NCBI GenBank assembly: GCA_965208395.1
Contig: CBDBON010000002.1
Location: 310,001-374,000, forward strand
DNA: 64,000 bases
Source of the DNA: CBDBON01 sp965208395
Lineage (GTDB): Bacteria; Chloroflexota; Dehalococcoidia; Lucifugimonadales; CBDBON01
Direction: 5' to 3'
Shown here: positions 35,590 through 43,585 of the stretch, piece after piece
Layout of the letters: the number at the start of each line of letters is the position of its first letter
Numbering within the stretch: the stretch's first letter is position 1
Notes under the pieces: generated by a model
What the model was told of the DNA's origin: nothing
Databases searched by the model: none
The model's input: the letters and a program-made list of their open reading frames with translations, nothing else
Made by a program: the position numbers and the translations under genes

Positions 35590-35627
35590 CCCCCTGGATA
35601 CCGGTCTTCGCCGGTATGACGGGGAGC
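35590..35627. repeat. Dispersed palindrome, family B
   Basis: CCCTGGATACCGGTCTTCGC followed by CGGTATGACGGGGAG contains the stem ATACCGG/CCGGTAT. It is the clearest copy of the family B form (TGGATnCCGG...CCGGnATGACGG). It lies 35 bases before the NHL-protein start, close to where higB was truncated. Confidence 0.65.
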
Positions 35628-35661
35628 GGAGAATGGACCATCCTGACGAGGAGGCGATCAA

Positions 35662-36528
35662 GTGGCAGTCGTAGGATCCGGAGACCACCGCTACGAGCGG
35701 GTCGATAGCTGGCCGGAGATGCCGAGAGACTGGGAGTTCGGGCTGGCCTCGGACGGGGCCGTCAACTCCAGGGACGAGGTCTACATCTTCAGCAGGGGGC
35801 ACCATCCGCTGACGGTCTGGCGCCCCGACGGGACATTCATCTCGTCCTGGGGAGAGGGGACCTTCTCGGCGAATCCGCACGGCATATACATAGCGCCGAA
35901 CGACAACGTCTGGCTGGTCGACCGCGACTTCCACATCGCGACGGAGTACACCTCCGGCGGGGCCGCGCTCAGGAGTCTCGGCGAGAAGGGAGTGCCGTCG
36001 CCGACCTACTACGGCAGGCCCTTCAACCTGCCGTCGGGGCTGGCGGTCGCGCCCAGCGGCGACATCTTCGTGTCGGACGGCTACGGCGGACACCGGGTGC
36101 ACAAGTTCAGCGCCGAGGGCGAGCTGCTGCTCTCCTGGGGAAGCCGCGGGGAGGGGCCGGGCGAGTTCGCGCTGCTGCACAACATCTGGGTCGACAGGCA
36201 CGGCCGCGTCTTCATCTGCGACCGGGAGAACAACCGGCTGCAGCTCTTCGACGGAGAGGGCAGGTTCCTGGAGGAGTGGACAGGCCTGCGTATGCCGGGA
36301 GACCTCTGGATAGCGGACGATACCGTGTACGTCGTCGAGCAGGGGCCGGGGTCGGGAGTCAGCATCTGGACCCTGGAGGGCTCGCCCCTCGCCCGGTGGT
36401 ACGGCGACGAGGGTGCGGGCAGGGGCACGGTGATGAACGGCCACGGCATCTGCGTCGACTCGGAGGGGAGCATCTACGTCGCGGAGATCGGCGAGAGCCA
36501 ACGCGTCTCCAAGTTCCGTCGGGTGTAG
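35662..36528 (+). CDS. NHL-repeat beta-propeller protein
   Basis: This 288-residue protein is built of NHL repeats, as in the beta-propeller of peptidyl-alpha-hydroxyglycine alpha-amidating lyase-like proteins. Repeats are visible as NPHGIYIAPNDNVWLVDRD, LPSGLAVAPSGDIFVSDGY, LHNIWVDRHGRVFICDREN and GHGICVDSEGSIYVAEIG. No signal peptide is seen. Known relatives include lyases and protein-binding propellers; no reaction can be assigned here. The GTG at 35662 follows GAGGAGGCGATCAA. The comF gene begins about 80 bases downstream. Confidence 0.82.
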   Translation: MAVVGSGDHRYERVDSWPEMPRDWEFGLASDGAVNSRDEVYIFSRGHHPLTVWRPDGTFISSWGEGTFSANPHGIYIAPNDNVWLVDRDFHIATEYTSGGAALRSLGEKGVPSPTYYGRPFNLPSGLAVAPSGDIFVSDGYGGHRVHKFSAEGELLLSWGSRGEGPGEFALLHNIWVDRHGRVFICDRENNRLQLFDGEGRFLEEWTGLRMPGDLWIADDTVYVVEQGPGSGVSIWTLEGSPLARWYGDEGAGRGTVMNGHGICVDSEGSIYVAEIGESQRVSKFRRV

Positions 36529-36607
36529 CCTGCCCGCGAAGCCGCCCCCGTCCCCGCGTCCGCCGCTGGCTCCGCGCGCCGCGTGGACGGTCTCCAGGCT
36601 GGCCCGC

Positions 36608-37273
36608 ATGGCGGTCGACCTAGTCCTGCCGCCGAGCTGCGCGGCCTGCGGCCGGGGAGGCGCCTTCCTCTGCGAGCCGTGCGAGGCGTCTCTCTCGAGG
36701 CTCCAAAGGCCCTACTGCGCGCGCTGCGCCCATCCCGGCGCCGACAGGCTGTGCGAGGCGTGTGCCTCGTCTCCGCCCGCGTTCGACGGCATCAGGGCTG
36801 TCTGCCTGTTCGAAGGCGCCGGGCGGCAGCTCGTCCACAGCCTCAAGTACGCCAACTTCAGGGCCGTCGCCCCCGACATGGCCCGGCTGCTTGCCGACCT
36901 CCCCGGATCTCGCCCGGCGCCGGGCGAGGTGATCGTGCCGGTGCCTCTCCACCCGCGGCGCGAGAGGACGCGCGGATACAACCAGTCGGAGCTGCTGGCC
37001 CGGACGGTCGGGAAGAGGATGGGCCTCCCCGTGAGGCCCGGCATCGTCCGCCGCGTGCGGAACACGCCCCCGCAGGTCTCGATCGAGAACTACGAGGAGC
37101 GGAGGTCCAACATCGAGGGCTCCTTCGCGTGCCCGGCCGGCCTGAGCGGAGAGTCGATCCTGCTGATGGACGACGTGGTGACCACCGGCAGCACCATGTC
37201 CGCCTGCGCCGCCGCGCTGAAGGCGGCCGGGGCGCGGTCCGTGTGGGGCCTCGCCTTCGCCCGACAGAGCTGA
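36608..37273 (+). CDS. comF: ComF family phosphoribosyltransferase-fold protein
   Basis: This 221-residue protein has the ComF architecture. A cysteine-rich zinc ribbon comes first (CAACGRGGAFLCEPC, then YCARCAHPGADRLCEAC). It is followed by a phosphoribosyltransferase domain with PVPLHPRRERTRGYNQSE and the PRPP-loop-like motif ILLMDDVVTTGSTMSAC. ComF proteins act in DNA uptake and single-strand handling in competent bacteria, but many non-competent species keep one. No other competence genes are in the window. It may be co-transcribed with the NHL gene. Confidence 0.9.
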   Translation: MAVDLVLPPSCAACGRGGAFLCEPCEASLSRLQRPYCARCAHPGADRLCEACASSPPAFDGIRAVCLFEGAGRQLVHSLKYANFRAVAPDMARLLADLPGSRPAPGEVIVPVPLHPRRERTRGYNQSELLARTVGKRMGLPVRPGIVRRVRNTPPQVSIENYEERRSNIEGSFACPAGLSGESILLMDDVVTTGSTMSACAAALKAAGARSVWGLAFARQS

Positions 37274-37386
37274 CGGCGCCCGTAAACAGCTAGACAATCC
37301 TCCGCGCCGTTCTGTACGGTCGTCTGACGCGGAGCCTGGATGCTCCGTCCATAGACTCATCCGCGGCTCTTTACCCCGCCACCCAG

Positions 37387-38661
37387 ATGGCCCTCACAGG
37401 ACGATCGGTACCCAGAAGGGTGCGCTCCCTGCGCACCTTCCAGGCGTTCCAGAACCGGCAGTTCCGGCTGCTGTGGCCGGCGAACCTGTTCAACAACATC
37501 TCGCGCTGGAGCCAGATGACGCTGCTGGCGTGGCTGGTCCTGGAGCTGACCGAGTCGCCCTGGCGGGTCTCGCTCGTCGGCGCCTGCGGATTCGCGCCGA
37601 CGCTGGTGCTGGGCGCGATCGGCGGCCTGCTCGCCGACCGGGTCGATCGGAAGCGGCTGCTGATAGTCACGCAGACGGCGAACCTGATCGTCACCGTGGT
37701 GATGACGGTCGTCCTCTTCACCGGGAGGGTCGAGTTCTGGCACGCCTACATAGTCATCCTCGCCAACGGGACCGGCTCGGCGCTCGACTTCCCCTCGCGG
37801 CGCTCGATCGTCCACGACCTGATGGGCCGCGCGGGGGTGACCAACGCGATCGCCGTCGACTCCATGGGGATGCACGCCAGCCGCATGGCGGGGCCCGCGC
37901 TCGCCGGGCTCCTGATCTCGACGGTCGACGTTTCGGGCGCCTACATCGTCGTCACCGGCTTCCACGTGGCGACATTCACGCTGACGACGCTGCTGCGCCT
38001 GCCGGAGCGCCGGACCAGCGCCGAACTGGTCAGGTCGTCGGGCGTCGCCAGGAACCTGGCCGAGGGGTTCCGGTACGTGGCGGGACAGAAGACCATCCTG
38101 ACGGCGGTGATCGTCACGGTGCTGATGAACCTGCTGCTCTTTCCCTACCAGCAGATGGTGCCGGTCATCGCGAAGAACGTCCTGGAGGTCGGGCCTGTCC
38201 TCATGGGGCTGCTCCTGGCGACGGAGGGGTTCGGGGCGCTCATCGGCGCGGTGGGCATGGCGTCGAAGCCGAACATCTCGTACCACGGGCGCTACTTCCT
38301 GGGCGGGTCGATCCTGTCCCTGCTGGCGATACTGTGCTTCTCGGCGTCGACCCTGTACGGGCTGTCCCTGCCGATCCTGCTGATAGCCGGCCTGGGCACG
38401 TCCGGCTTCGGGACGATGCAGGCAGCGATCGTGATACTGGTCGCGCGGGAGGAGATGCGCGGGCGCTCGCTGGGCGTGATGAGCCTGGCGATCGGAGCGA
38501 GCCCGCTGGGCGCGCTGCTGGTGGGCGGTCTGGGCACCGCGCTCGGCCCGACCGAGGCCGTCGCCATCATGTCGGGCACCGGTCTCGTCCTGGTATGCCT
38601 GGTCGGCCTGCTGATGCCGTCGCTCCGCAGCCGCATCGCCCCGGACGTCAGCCGTCCCTGA
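37387..38661 (+). CDS. MFS transporter (EntS-like exporter)
   Basis: This 424-residue membrane protein has about 12 hydrophobic segments. The first cytoplasmic loop carries GGLLADRVDRKRLL, the MFS motif A. The opening FQNRQFRLLWPANLFNNISRW is typical of the MFS_3/enterobactin-exporter EntS group. It probably exports a small molecule; the substrate is unknown. No clear ribosome-binding site precedes the ATG at 37387. The accessory repeat region starts directly downstream. Confidence 0.88.
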   Translation: MALTGRSVPRRVRSLRTFQAFQNRQFRLLWPANLFNNISRWSQMTLLAWLVLELTESPWRVSLVGACGFAPTLVLGAIGGLLADRVDRKRLLIVTQTANLIVTVVMTVVLFTGRVEFWHAYIVILANGTGSALDFPSRRSIVHDLMGRAGVTNAIAVDSMGMHASRMAGPALAGLLISTVDVSGAYIVVTGFHVATFTLTTLLRLPERRTSAELVRSSGVARNLAEGFRYVAGQKTILTAVIVTVLMNLLLFPYQQMVPVIAKNVLEVGPVLMGLLLATEGFGALIGAVGMASKPNISYHGRYFLGGSILSLLAILCFSASTLYGLSLPILLIAGLGTSGFGTMQAAIVILVAREEMRGRSLGVMSLAIGASPLGALLVGGLGTALGPTEAVAIMSGTGLVLVCLVGLLMPSLRSRIAPDVSRP

Positions 38662-38713
38662 GTCTTTCCAGAATTTTCCCGGCTGAACAGGCGGCGCGGG
38701 CAGGCCAGACAGG

Positions 38714-38910
38714 GATATATATTATGTGTGTCAATGTGTGCCAAAAGTGTGTCATTTCGGGACCCCCCATCCCTTCGCCCCTTCGGCAAGCTCAGGAGGG
38801 GCCAGGCTCAGGACAGGCTGTATCTTCCCCCGCGGACGGGGGAAGAGGGACTAGGGGACACCTCTATATATTTATGTGCGTCATTTTGGGACAAAGTGGG
38901 ACATTTCCGA
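38714..38910. repeat. Paired AT-rich direct repeats flanking a family A/C palindrome
   Basis: Two similar segments, 38714-38763 and 38863-38910, start with TATATATT(T)ATGTG and contain the recurring motif GTGNG(T/A)CATTT(C/T)GGGA. Between them lies CCCCCATCCCTTCG, a CTTCGGCAAGCTCAGGA core and a CTTCCCCCGCGG hairpin. The TGTCCCA-like ends resemble some insertion-sequence termini, so this may be a degraded IS or MITE. No transposase remains. Confidence 0.55.
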
Positions 38911-39259
38911 TGGCCTGGGGCCTGTGCGTAGGGGTCGGGTGGCGCTCACTCGCACGGGAGGATAATAGCACTTATGTTCGCGTGATGTCAAATGAAGGTG
39001 GTGGTTGGCAAGCCCCCTGCCGTGCAAGGACGTCTATGGGTGGAGCGGAAGGTGGACAGAAAGATGGAGTGCTACTTGAAAGACATGGAGGCGAACAGGC
39101 TCAAACCCCATGGGGCTTTAGCCTGCGACGCCGTGGCGTAATCACAGCAGAAGCTAGGCTAGAGTACAGACCACCGCTCCTAGCTATAATTGCTCTATGC
39201 ACGCTAAACACAAGGCCCTGCGCCCTGCCCGCACTACACAGCCATCGCCTAGTCTTTGA
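38911..39259. other. Intergenic stretch upstream of the 39260 gene
   Basis: This 349-base stretch has lower G+C than its surroundings. I see no credible gene in it: open frames are short and lack family similarity or ribosome-binding sites. It contains a CCCCATGGGG palindrome near 39106 and the -10 box listed separately. It could carry an untranslated leader, a small RNA or a remnant of a mobile element. Confidence 0.4.
39185..39190 (+). promoter_or_regulatory. Candidate -10 box for the 39260 gene
   Basis: TATAAT is a perfect -10 hexamer, 69 bases upstream of the ATG at 39260. No matching -35 box is found 16-18 bases upstream, so confidence is limited. It is the best promoter candidate in this lower-G+C patch. 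Confidence 0.4.
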
Positions 39260-40603
39260 ATGACAGACCCTAAGCGTCTGGTAATAAGAGAGTCAGTTCT
39301 GGACGTCATCGTCATGCTGGAAGACGAACCAGTCGAAGGAGACTTGTTCATCCATCTGACCGTCGTACGAACCCTCAACAGAATCTCCCTAGCCCACCTC
39401 TCCATCGAAAGGGCTATCAAGTACCTCATCACCGCCACTGGAGCCGAAGACGTGTGGGGACACGACTTAAAGAACTGTTACGACGAACTAAGCCAATGCG
39501 ACCCGGAGTCCGCTGCTTTCCTAGAGGGGGCATTCCAAGCTACGGTGAACCATTACAACTACAACCCTAATAAGAAGCCAATGGGCCACCTGGCATCCCT
39601 CCCTCTCTACTTGCAGACCACTGCCTCCAACACCATTTTCAACGGTATACGCTACTGGGAGCTCGTTCAGGACACAGACAGTCGCATTCTCCAGACCATC
39701 ATCCTGCCGATCCACATGGAGTTGCTACGGGCGCTCAGTGAAATCCTTTTGGAAGCAAAACGTCCCAAGGATACAGTCAGGCACAGGGTCGACCGCGCCG
39801 TCCAGGAGGCCATGATACCGTCCAACCAGCTCGCCTACAGCCCAGGGTCCCGCAAGAAATCCCTAGTGCGCCGTTACCGGGACTGGCTCAACAGCCACGA
39901 CAGCCCCACCGGCGCCCTAAAGCACGCAGCGGAATCCCAGTTCGAAGTAGGTGATGACTACTCTTCGTCAATCGTCAAGACTGCACACCAATCACTGTCG
40001 CGAGCCTCGGACCCCGCCGTCAAATACTTCGCCAATTTCCTCAGCGTGCTACCGAAACAGCAGAGAGACATTCTCGCCGATGTCCTCTGGCTGGATTCTG
40101 GCGATTCACCCCGGGCCCAAGTAACATCACCCAGCGGCGTATGTCTCGGGTACATATTCAGAAGGTGGGACGGACGCTGGTACATACACCCCATGCTCTC
40201 AGGCCCACTGAGTCCTTCGGTTAAGGCGGCCAACAAGACCGATGCCATATCGTATCTCAGCACTCTACTATCCAAGCCAGCTCTGGCGACCGTCAATGGG
40301 GAAGAACACCACCTGCGAGTGATACAACGAAGTTACACTGCGTTCCCGGCTCGCCAAGACCGAATCGAAAAAGACGGCAACACCGACATGGGCTCCAGAA
40401 CGCACGAAGTCACTTTCTGGCAATTGGACCACGGCATCAAACCTGGCGACATTGTGTCCATCGACGTTCTGGAAAACGAAAATCATGACTCTCCCCAAAT
40501 GTGCGACGTACTAAGAGGAAGAGTTCTTGAAGTGACGGGCAGTAACATACTCGTATCCGGTCGGGCCTCCACCAGGATACCGACCAGGACCGCCCCCGAC
40601 TAG
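39260..40603 (+). CDS. Unrecognised protein with HEPN-like N-terminal region
   Basis: This 447-residue protein has no family I can name. Residues about 33-115 look like an alpha-helical HEPN-type domain (HLSIERAIKYLITATG followed by GHDLKNCYDEL), but the catalytic RxxxxH motif is not clear. The C-terminal 70 residues (PGDIVSIDVLE, GRVLEVTGSNILVSG) look like a small beta-barrel. Its base composition is clearly lower in G+C than its neighbours, with more AGA, ATA and CTA codons, which suggests recent transfer. No ribosome-binding site precedes the ATG. It stands alone between repeat-rich gaps. A defence or nucleic-acid-related role is possible but only inferred. Confidence 0.72.
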   Translation: MTDPKRLVIRESVLDVIVMLEDEPVEGDLFIHLTVVRTLNRISLAHLSIERAIKYLITATGAEDVWGHDLKNCYDELSQCDPESAAFLEGAFQATVNHYNYNPNKKPMGHLASLPLYLQTTASNTIFNGIRYWELVQDTDSRILQTIILPIHMELLRALSEILLEAKRPKDTVRHRVDRAVQEAMIPSNQLAYSPGSRKKSLVRRYRDWLNSHDSPTGALKHAAESQFEVGDDYSSSIVKTAHQSLSRASDPAVKYFANFLSVLPKQQRDILADVLWLDSGDSPRAQVTSPSGVCLGYIFRRWDGRWYIHPMLSGPLSPSVKAANKTDAISYLSTLLSKPALATVNGEEHHLRVIQRSYTAFPARQDRIEKDGNTDMGSRTHEVTFWQLDHGIKPGDIVSIDVLENENHDSPQMCDVLRGRVLEVTGSNILVSGRASTRIPTRTAPD

Positions 40604-40745
40604 ACCAATTCGCCGCAACCTCTCCCCCATGCCGGAGATAGGGACGGTCAACCCTAAGTCGCAAAACGTCGAGAAAGTGCCCAGTGGGAACGACGGCTGA
40701 TGAGCTTGTGAACAGCGCCCTACGCCTGCCGTATCGGAGTGGCCG

Positions 40746-40832
40746 CTCAGGGACCCCCATCCCTTCGGCAAGCTCAGGACAGGCTCAATCTCCCCCCGCG
40801 GAGCCGGGGGGGAAGGGTAAAGAGCCTCCCGG
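40746..40832. repeat. Dispersed palindrome, family A/C composite
   Basis: GGGACCCCCATCCCTTCGGC and AAGCTCAGGACAGGCT are followed by a CTCCCCCCGCGGAGCCGGGG hairpin. The order and wording repeat those of 38759-38858, so the two copies flank the 39260 gene in direct orientation. Confidence 0.65.
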
Positions 40833-40835
40833 ACG

Positions 40836-41204
40836 TCAGCCGTCCAGGATGATGTCGCCTTCCTGGGTGAGGATCAGGTAGGGCTCTCCCCACTGGTCGG
40901 GGCTGTCGACGCTCCACGGCTCGCCGGAGTCGTCCGGCCTGAACCGTATGCCCCAGTCGCCGCCGTAGACGAGGTGCGCGACCGCCTGGCCTGAGTCGGA
41001 CACGGGGGCGTACATGGCGGGGCAGGGGGTGCCGCCTCCCTCGCTGCTCCAGCCCGTCACCGAGTAGGTCCCCGGCGGTCGCCCAGGCTCTTCGAGGTTC
41101 ACCCGGAAGATGGGTACGGGGTCGCGGTGCGCCTCGTACACCAGCAGGGGCATGTACTCGCAGTTGGCGTTTTCTTCGACTTCCAGGAAGATCGAGTCCG
41201 GCAT
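40836..41204 (-). CDS. Hypothetical protein
   Basis: This predicted 122-residue acidic protein has no recognised family. It begins MPDSIFLEVEENANCEYMPL and ends EPYLILTQEGDIILDG. No signal peptide or membrane segment is seen, and there is no good ribosome-binding site (an in-frame start at 41219 is an alternative). Codon composition matches the host rather than the neighbouring low-G+C gene. It lies between a palindromic repeat and the tandem array. It could be a real orphan gene or a chance open frame. Confidence 0.45.
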   Translation of the reverse strand: MPDSIFLEVEENANCEYMPLLVYEAHRDPVPIFRVNLEEPGRPPGTYSVTGWSSEGGGTPCPAMYAPVSDSGQAVAHLVYGGDWGIRFRPDDSGEPWSVDSPDQWGEPYLILTQEGDIILDG

Positions 41205-41239
41205 AGGCTGCCCCCGCACGCTGTTAGTGGACCAGCGCC

Positions 41240-41870
41240 TCAGCGTTGACGGGTCTACCCCCCACCCCCAAAAGAATTAATTGTGGGGGACACCCCCACA
41301 CCCCCGTTTAACATCCCAGTCTCGACGGGTTCTTCGCTCCCCGCCCCGAAGAGTTAGTTGTGGGGGACACCCCCACAACCCCGTTTAACATCCCAGTCTC
41401 GACAGGTTCTTCGCTCCCCGCCCCCGAAGAGTTAGTTGTGGGGGACACCCCCACAACCCCGTTTAACATCCCCAGTCTCGACGGGTTCTTCGCTCACCGC
41501 CCCGAAGAGCTGGTCGTGGGGGACACCCCCACACCCCTGGTTAACATCCCAGTCTCGACGGGTTCTCCGCTCCCCGTCCCCGAAGAGTTAGTTGTGGGGA
41601 CACCCCCACACCCCCGTTTGACATCCCAGTCTCGACGGGTTCTCCGCTCCCCGCCCCGAAGAGTTAGATGTGGGGGACACCCCCACACCCCCGTTTAATG
41701 TCCCAGTCTCGACGGGTTCTCCGCTCCCCGTCCCGAAGAGCTGGTTGTGGGGGACACCCCCACAACCCCGTTTAACATCCCAGTCTCGACGGGTTCTCCG
41801 CTCCCCGTCCCCGAAGAGCTAGTCGTGGGGGACACCCCCACACCCCCGTTTAATGTCCCAGTCTCGACGA
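41240..41870. repeat. Tandem array, eight 76-78 bp units
   Basis: Eight units repeat with the palindrome GTGGGGGACACCCCCAC beginning at 41283, 41360, 41438, 41516, 41594, 41670, 41747 and 41825. Each unit goes on with CCCGTTTAACATCCCAGTCTC, GACGGGTTCT, a CGCTCCCCG run and CGAAGAGTTAGTT. A decayed half-unit precedes the first at about 41240-41282. The last unit ends exactly at the fabI stop codon. Units differ by a few bases, and there are no unique spacers. In the fabI transcript each unit would form a strong hairpin next to G-runs. Confidence 0.9.
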
Positions 41871-42644
41871 CTAGATGCCCATGATATTGTAGCCGGTGTC
41901 GACGTGGAGGGTCTCGCCGGTTATGCCCGACGAGAGGTCGCTCGCCAGGAAGAGGGCCGCCTTCGCCACCTCGTCGTGGGTGATGTTGCGCCCCATCGGC
42001 GAGCGCTCGGCGTGCACCCGCTTCATGTCGCGGTAGCGGCTGATTACCCTCGACGACAGGGTGTCGAGCGGGCCGGCGGAGATGGCGTTGACCCGGACGC
42101 CGTCGGCGCCGAGGTCCGACGCGAGCTGTTTCACCACGTTCTCCAGCGCGGCCTTGGCCGTGCCCATCACGTTGTAGCCGGGAAAGACGCGCTCCGACGC
42201 CTGGAAGGTGAGCGTCTGGATGCTCCCGCCCTCCGTCATCAGAGGCGAGCCGTGGCGCGCGATGGAGACGAGCGAGTAGGCGCTGATGTCGAGCGCCAGG
42301 CGGAAGCCGTCGCGGCCCGTGTCGACAAAGCGGCCCCCGAGGTCGTCGCGGTTTGCGAAGGCGATGCTGTGGACGATGAAGTCGAGCCTGCCGAGCTCTG
42401 CGCCGGCCCGGTCGAACGCGGCGGCGACGTTGTCGTCCGACGAGACGTCGCACTCGATGAGCGGGGAGTCCTCCCAGTCCGAGACGAGCTTGGCGACGTT
42501 GCCCTTCACGCGCTCGTTCTGGTAGGCCACCGCCAGCCGTGCGCCGGCCTGGTGGAGCGTCCGGGCTATGGCCCAGGCGATGCTGCGGCCGTTCGCGACG
42601 CCGAAGACTATTCCGGTCTTTCCACTAAGATCGATCGGGTACAT
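41871..42644 (-). CDS. fabI: Enoyl-[acyl-carrier-protein] reductase FabI
   Basis: FabI carries out the last reduction in each round of type II fatty acid elongation, using NADH or NADPH. The 257-residue protein has GVANGRSIAWAIA in the nucleotide-binding loop, SIAFA near residue 94, the YxxxxxxK motif as Y157-NVMGTA-K164, and AISAGPLDTL. The second conserved active-site tyrosine (Tyr146 in E. coli) is replaced by phenylalanine (F147 in TLTFQASE). The ATG at 42644 follows GGAGAGAAAAA. A tandem-repeat array lies directly downstream of the stop. No other fab genes are adjacent. Confidence 0.93.
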   Translation of the reverse strand: MYPIDLSGKTGIVFGVANGRSIAWAIARTLHQAGARLAVAYQNERVKGNVAKLVSDWEDSPLIECDVSSDDNVAAAFDRAGAELGRLDFIVHSIAFANRDDLGGRFVDTGRDGFRLALDISAYSLVSIARHGSPLMTEGGSIQTLTFQASERVFPGYNVMGTAKAALENVVKQLASDLGADGVRVNAISAGPLDTLSSRVISRYRDMKRVHAERSPMGRNITHDEVAKAALFLASDLSSGITGETLHVDTGYNIMGI

Positions 42645-42732
42645 TTTTTCTCTCCAGTTTAGGGGCGGTGCTTGTCAGCGGCGGCTGTCGGGGCCCGCCA
42701 CGGGTCCTGTCACATCGCAGCTGTGGCCGTCA

Positions 42733-43569
42733 TCATAGCGCCTGCCAGTAGCGGCGTCCCTCCACCCGGACCAGGCGGCCGAAGCCGGGCGGGGGGAAGT
42801 GGCCCGAGACGGCGACTGCGCCGTCCCGCTCGATCCGGTCCATGAGCCTCCGTCGGCTCGCCTCCGATGTCTTCCGGTCGGCGTCGGCGCGCGGGTTCCA
42901 GCCGGTCTCATGGGCCTGCGCCGGATGGTGCGCGGCGTCTCCCAGGATGGCCGCCCGCTCGCCGAGCGAGGAGAGCAGGAGGCTGGTGTGGCCGGGAGTG
43001 TGTCCCGGAGTGGGCAGCGCCGTGACCTCTCCAGTGAGCTCGTGCTCGCCCTCGATCAGGTCGAGGACGCCCAGACCCTCCAGGGGGGTCACCTGCTCTC
43101 GTATGTAGGCGAAGGCGCTCATGCCGTCCCGGCGGGTGTAGATCTCCCAGTCGGCCCGGGGCAGCAGGTAGCGCGCGTTCGGAAAGGTCGGCCGGACGCG
43201 ATCGCCGTCCCGTGTCAGGTTCCACCCGACGTGGTCGCGGTGGAGGTGCGTCACGAACACGAGGTCGATGTCCTCCACTCCGACCGAGACGGCCCGGAGG
43301 TCGTCGAGCAGCCGCCCGAAGACTGCGCCGCCGAATCCCCGGTCGCTTCTGCCCAGTCCGGTATCGACCAGTATCGTCTTCGCCCGGGACCGCACCAGGA
43401 AGGAGCCTACGTTGAGCGCTATGTTGCCCTCGACGGTCAGCTCATCGCGGTAGGGTTCCCAATCGGCTCCGGGTACTGACGGGAAGAAATCGGTGACGGG
43501 CATCTCCAGACGGCCGTCGGACAGCGACGTGACGGTGACGTTCCCTACTGCGATCGTATGGCGTGTCAC
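42733..43569 (-). CDS. Metallo-beta-lactamase-fold hydrolase
   Basis: This 278-residue MBL-fold protein has the zinc motif THLHRDHVGWN (HxHxDH) near residue 106, a later histidine in LPTPGHTPGHTSL, and the metal-bridging aspartate in AILGDAAHH. The overall arrangement (TILVDTGLG, then a long insert) resembles lactonase/quorum-quenching and arylsulfatase-like MBL proteins. The substrate is unknown. The gene starts with GTG at 43569 with no strong ribosome-binding site. sixA lies 16 bases upstream on the same strand. Confidence 0.85.
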   Translation of the reverse strand: MTRHTIAVGNVTVTSLSDGRLEMPVTDFFPSVPGADWEPYRDELTVEGNIALNVGSFLVRSRAKTILVDTGLGRSDRGFGGAVFGRLLDDLRAVSVGVEDIDLVFVTHLHRDHVGWNLTRDGDRVRPTFPNARYLLPRADWEIYTRRDGMSAFAYIREQVTPLEGLGVLDLIEGEHELTGEVTALPTPGHTPGHTSLLLSSLGERAAILGDAAHHPAQAHETGWNPRADADRKTSEASRRRLMDRIERDGAVAVSGHFPPPGFGRLVRVEGRRYWQAL

Positions 43570-43585
43570 GGGAGGTCGCGCTACC

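Noticed and set aside
38911..39259. Degraded transposase or guide-RNA locus upstream of the 39260 gene
   Set aside because: No frame showed transposase motifs and no conserved RNA structure was recognised, so only an unexplained stretch is reported.
37473..39263. Long plus-strand frame overlapping the MFS gene and extending to the 39260 gene
   Set aside because: Over the MFS gene it is an arginine/proline-rich out-of-frame translation, and its tail lacks any family similarity or start signal.
41360..41698. Open frame encoding a repetitive EELVVGDTPTTPFNIP-type peptide across the tandem array
   Set aside because: The frame exists only because some units are 78 bases long. It shifts in the 76- and 77-base units, has no ribosome-binding site, and reads through palindromes.
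41240..41870. Possible CRISPR array
   Set aside because: The whole 76-78 base unit repeats with only point differences. There are no unique spacers and no cas genes nearby.
41263..42453. Extra minus-strand reading frames joining fabI with the repeats
   Set aside because: FabI ends cleanly at 41871. The extended frames are shifted translations of fabI and repeat DNA.
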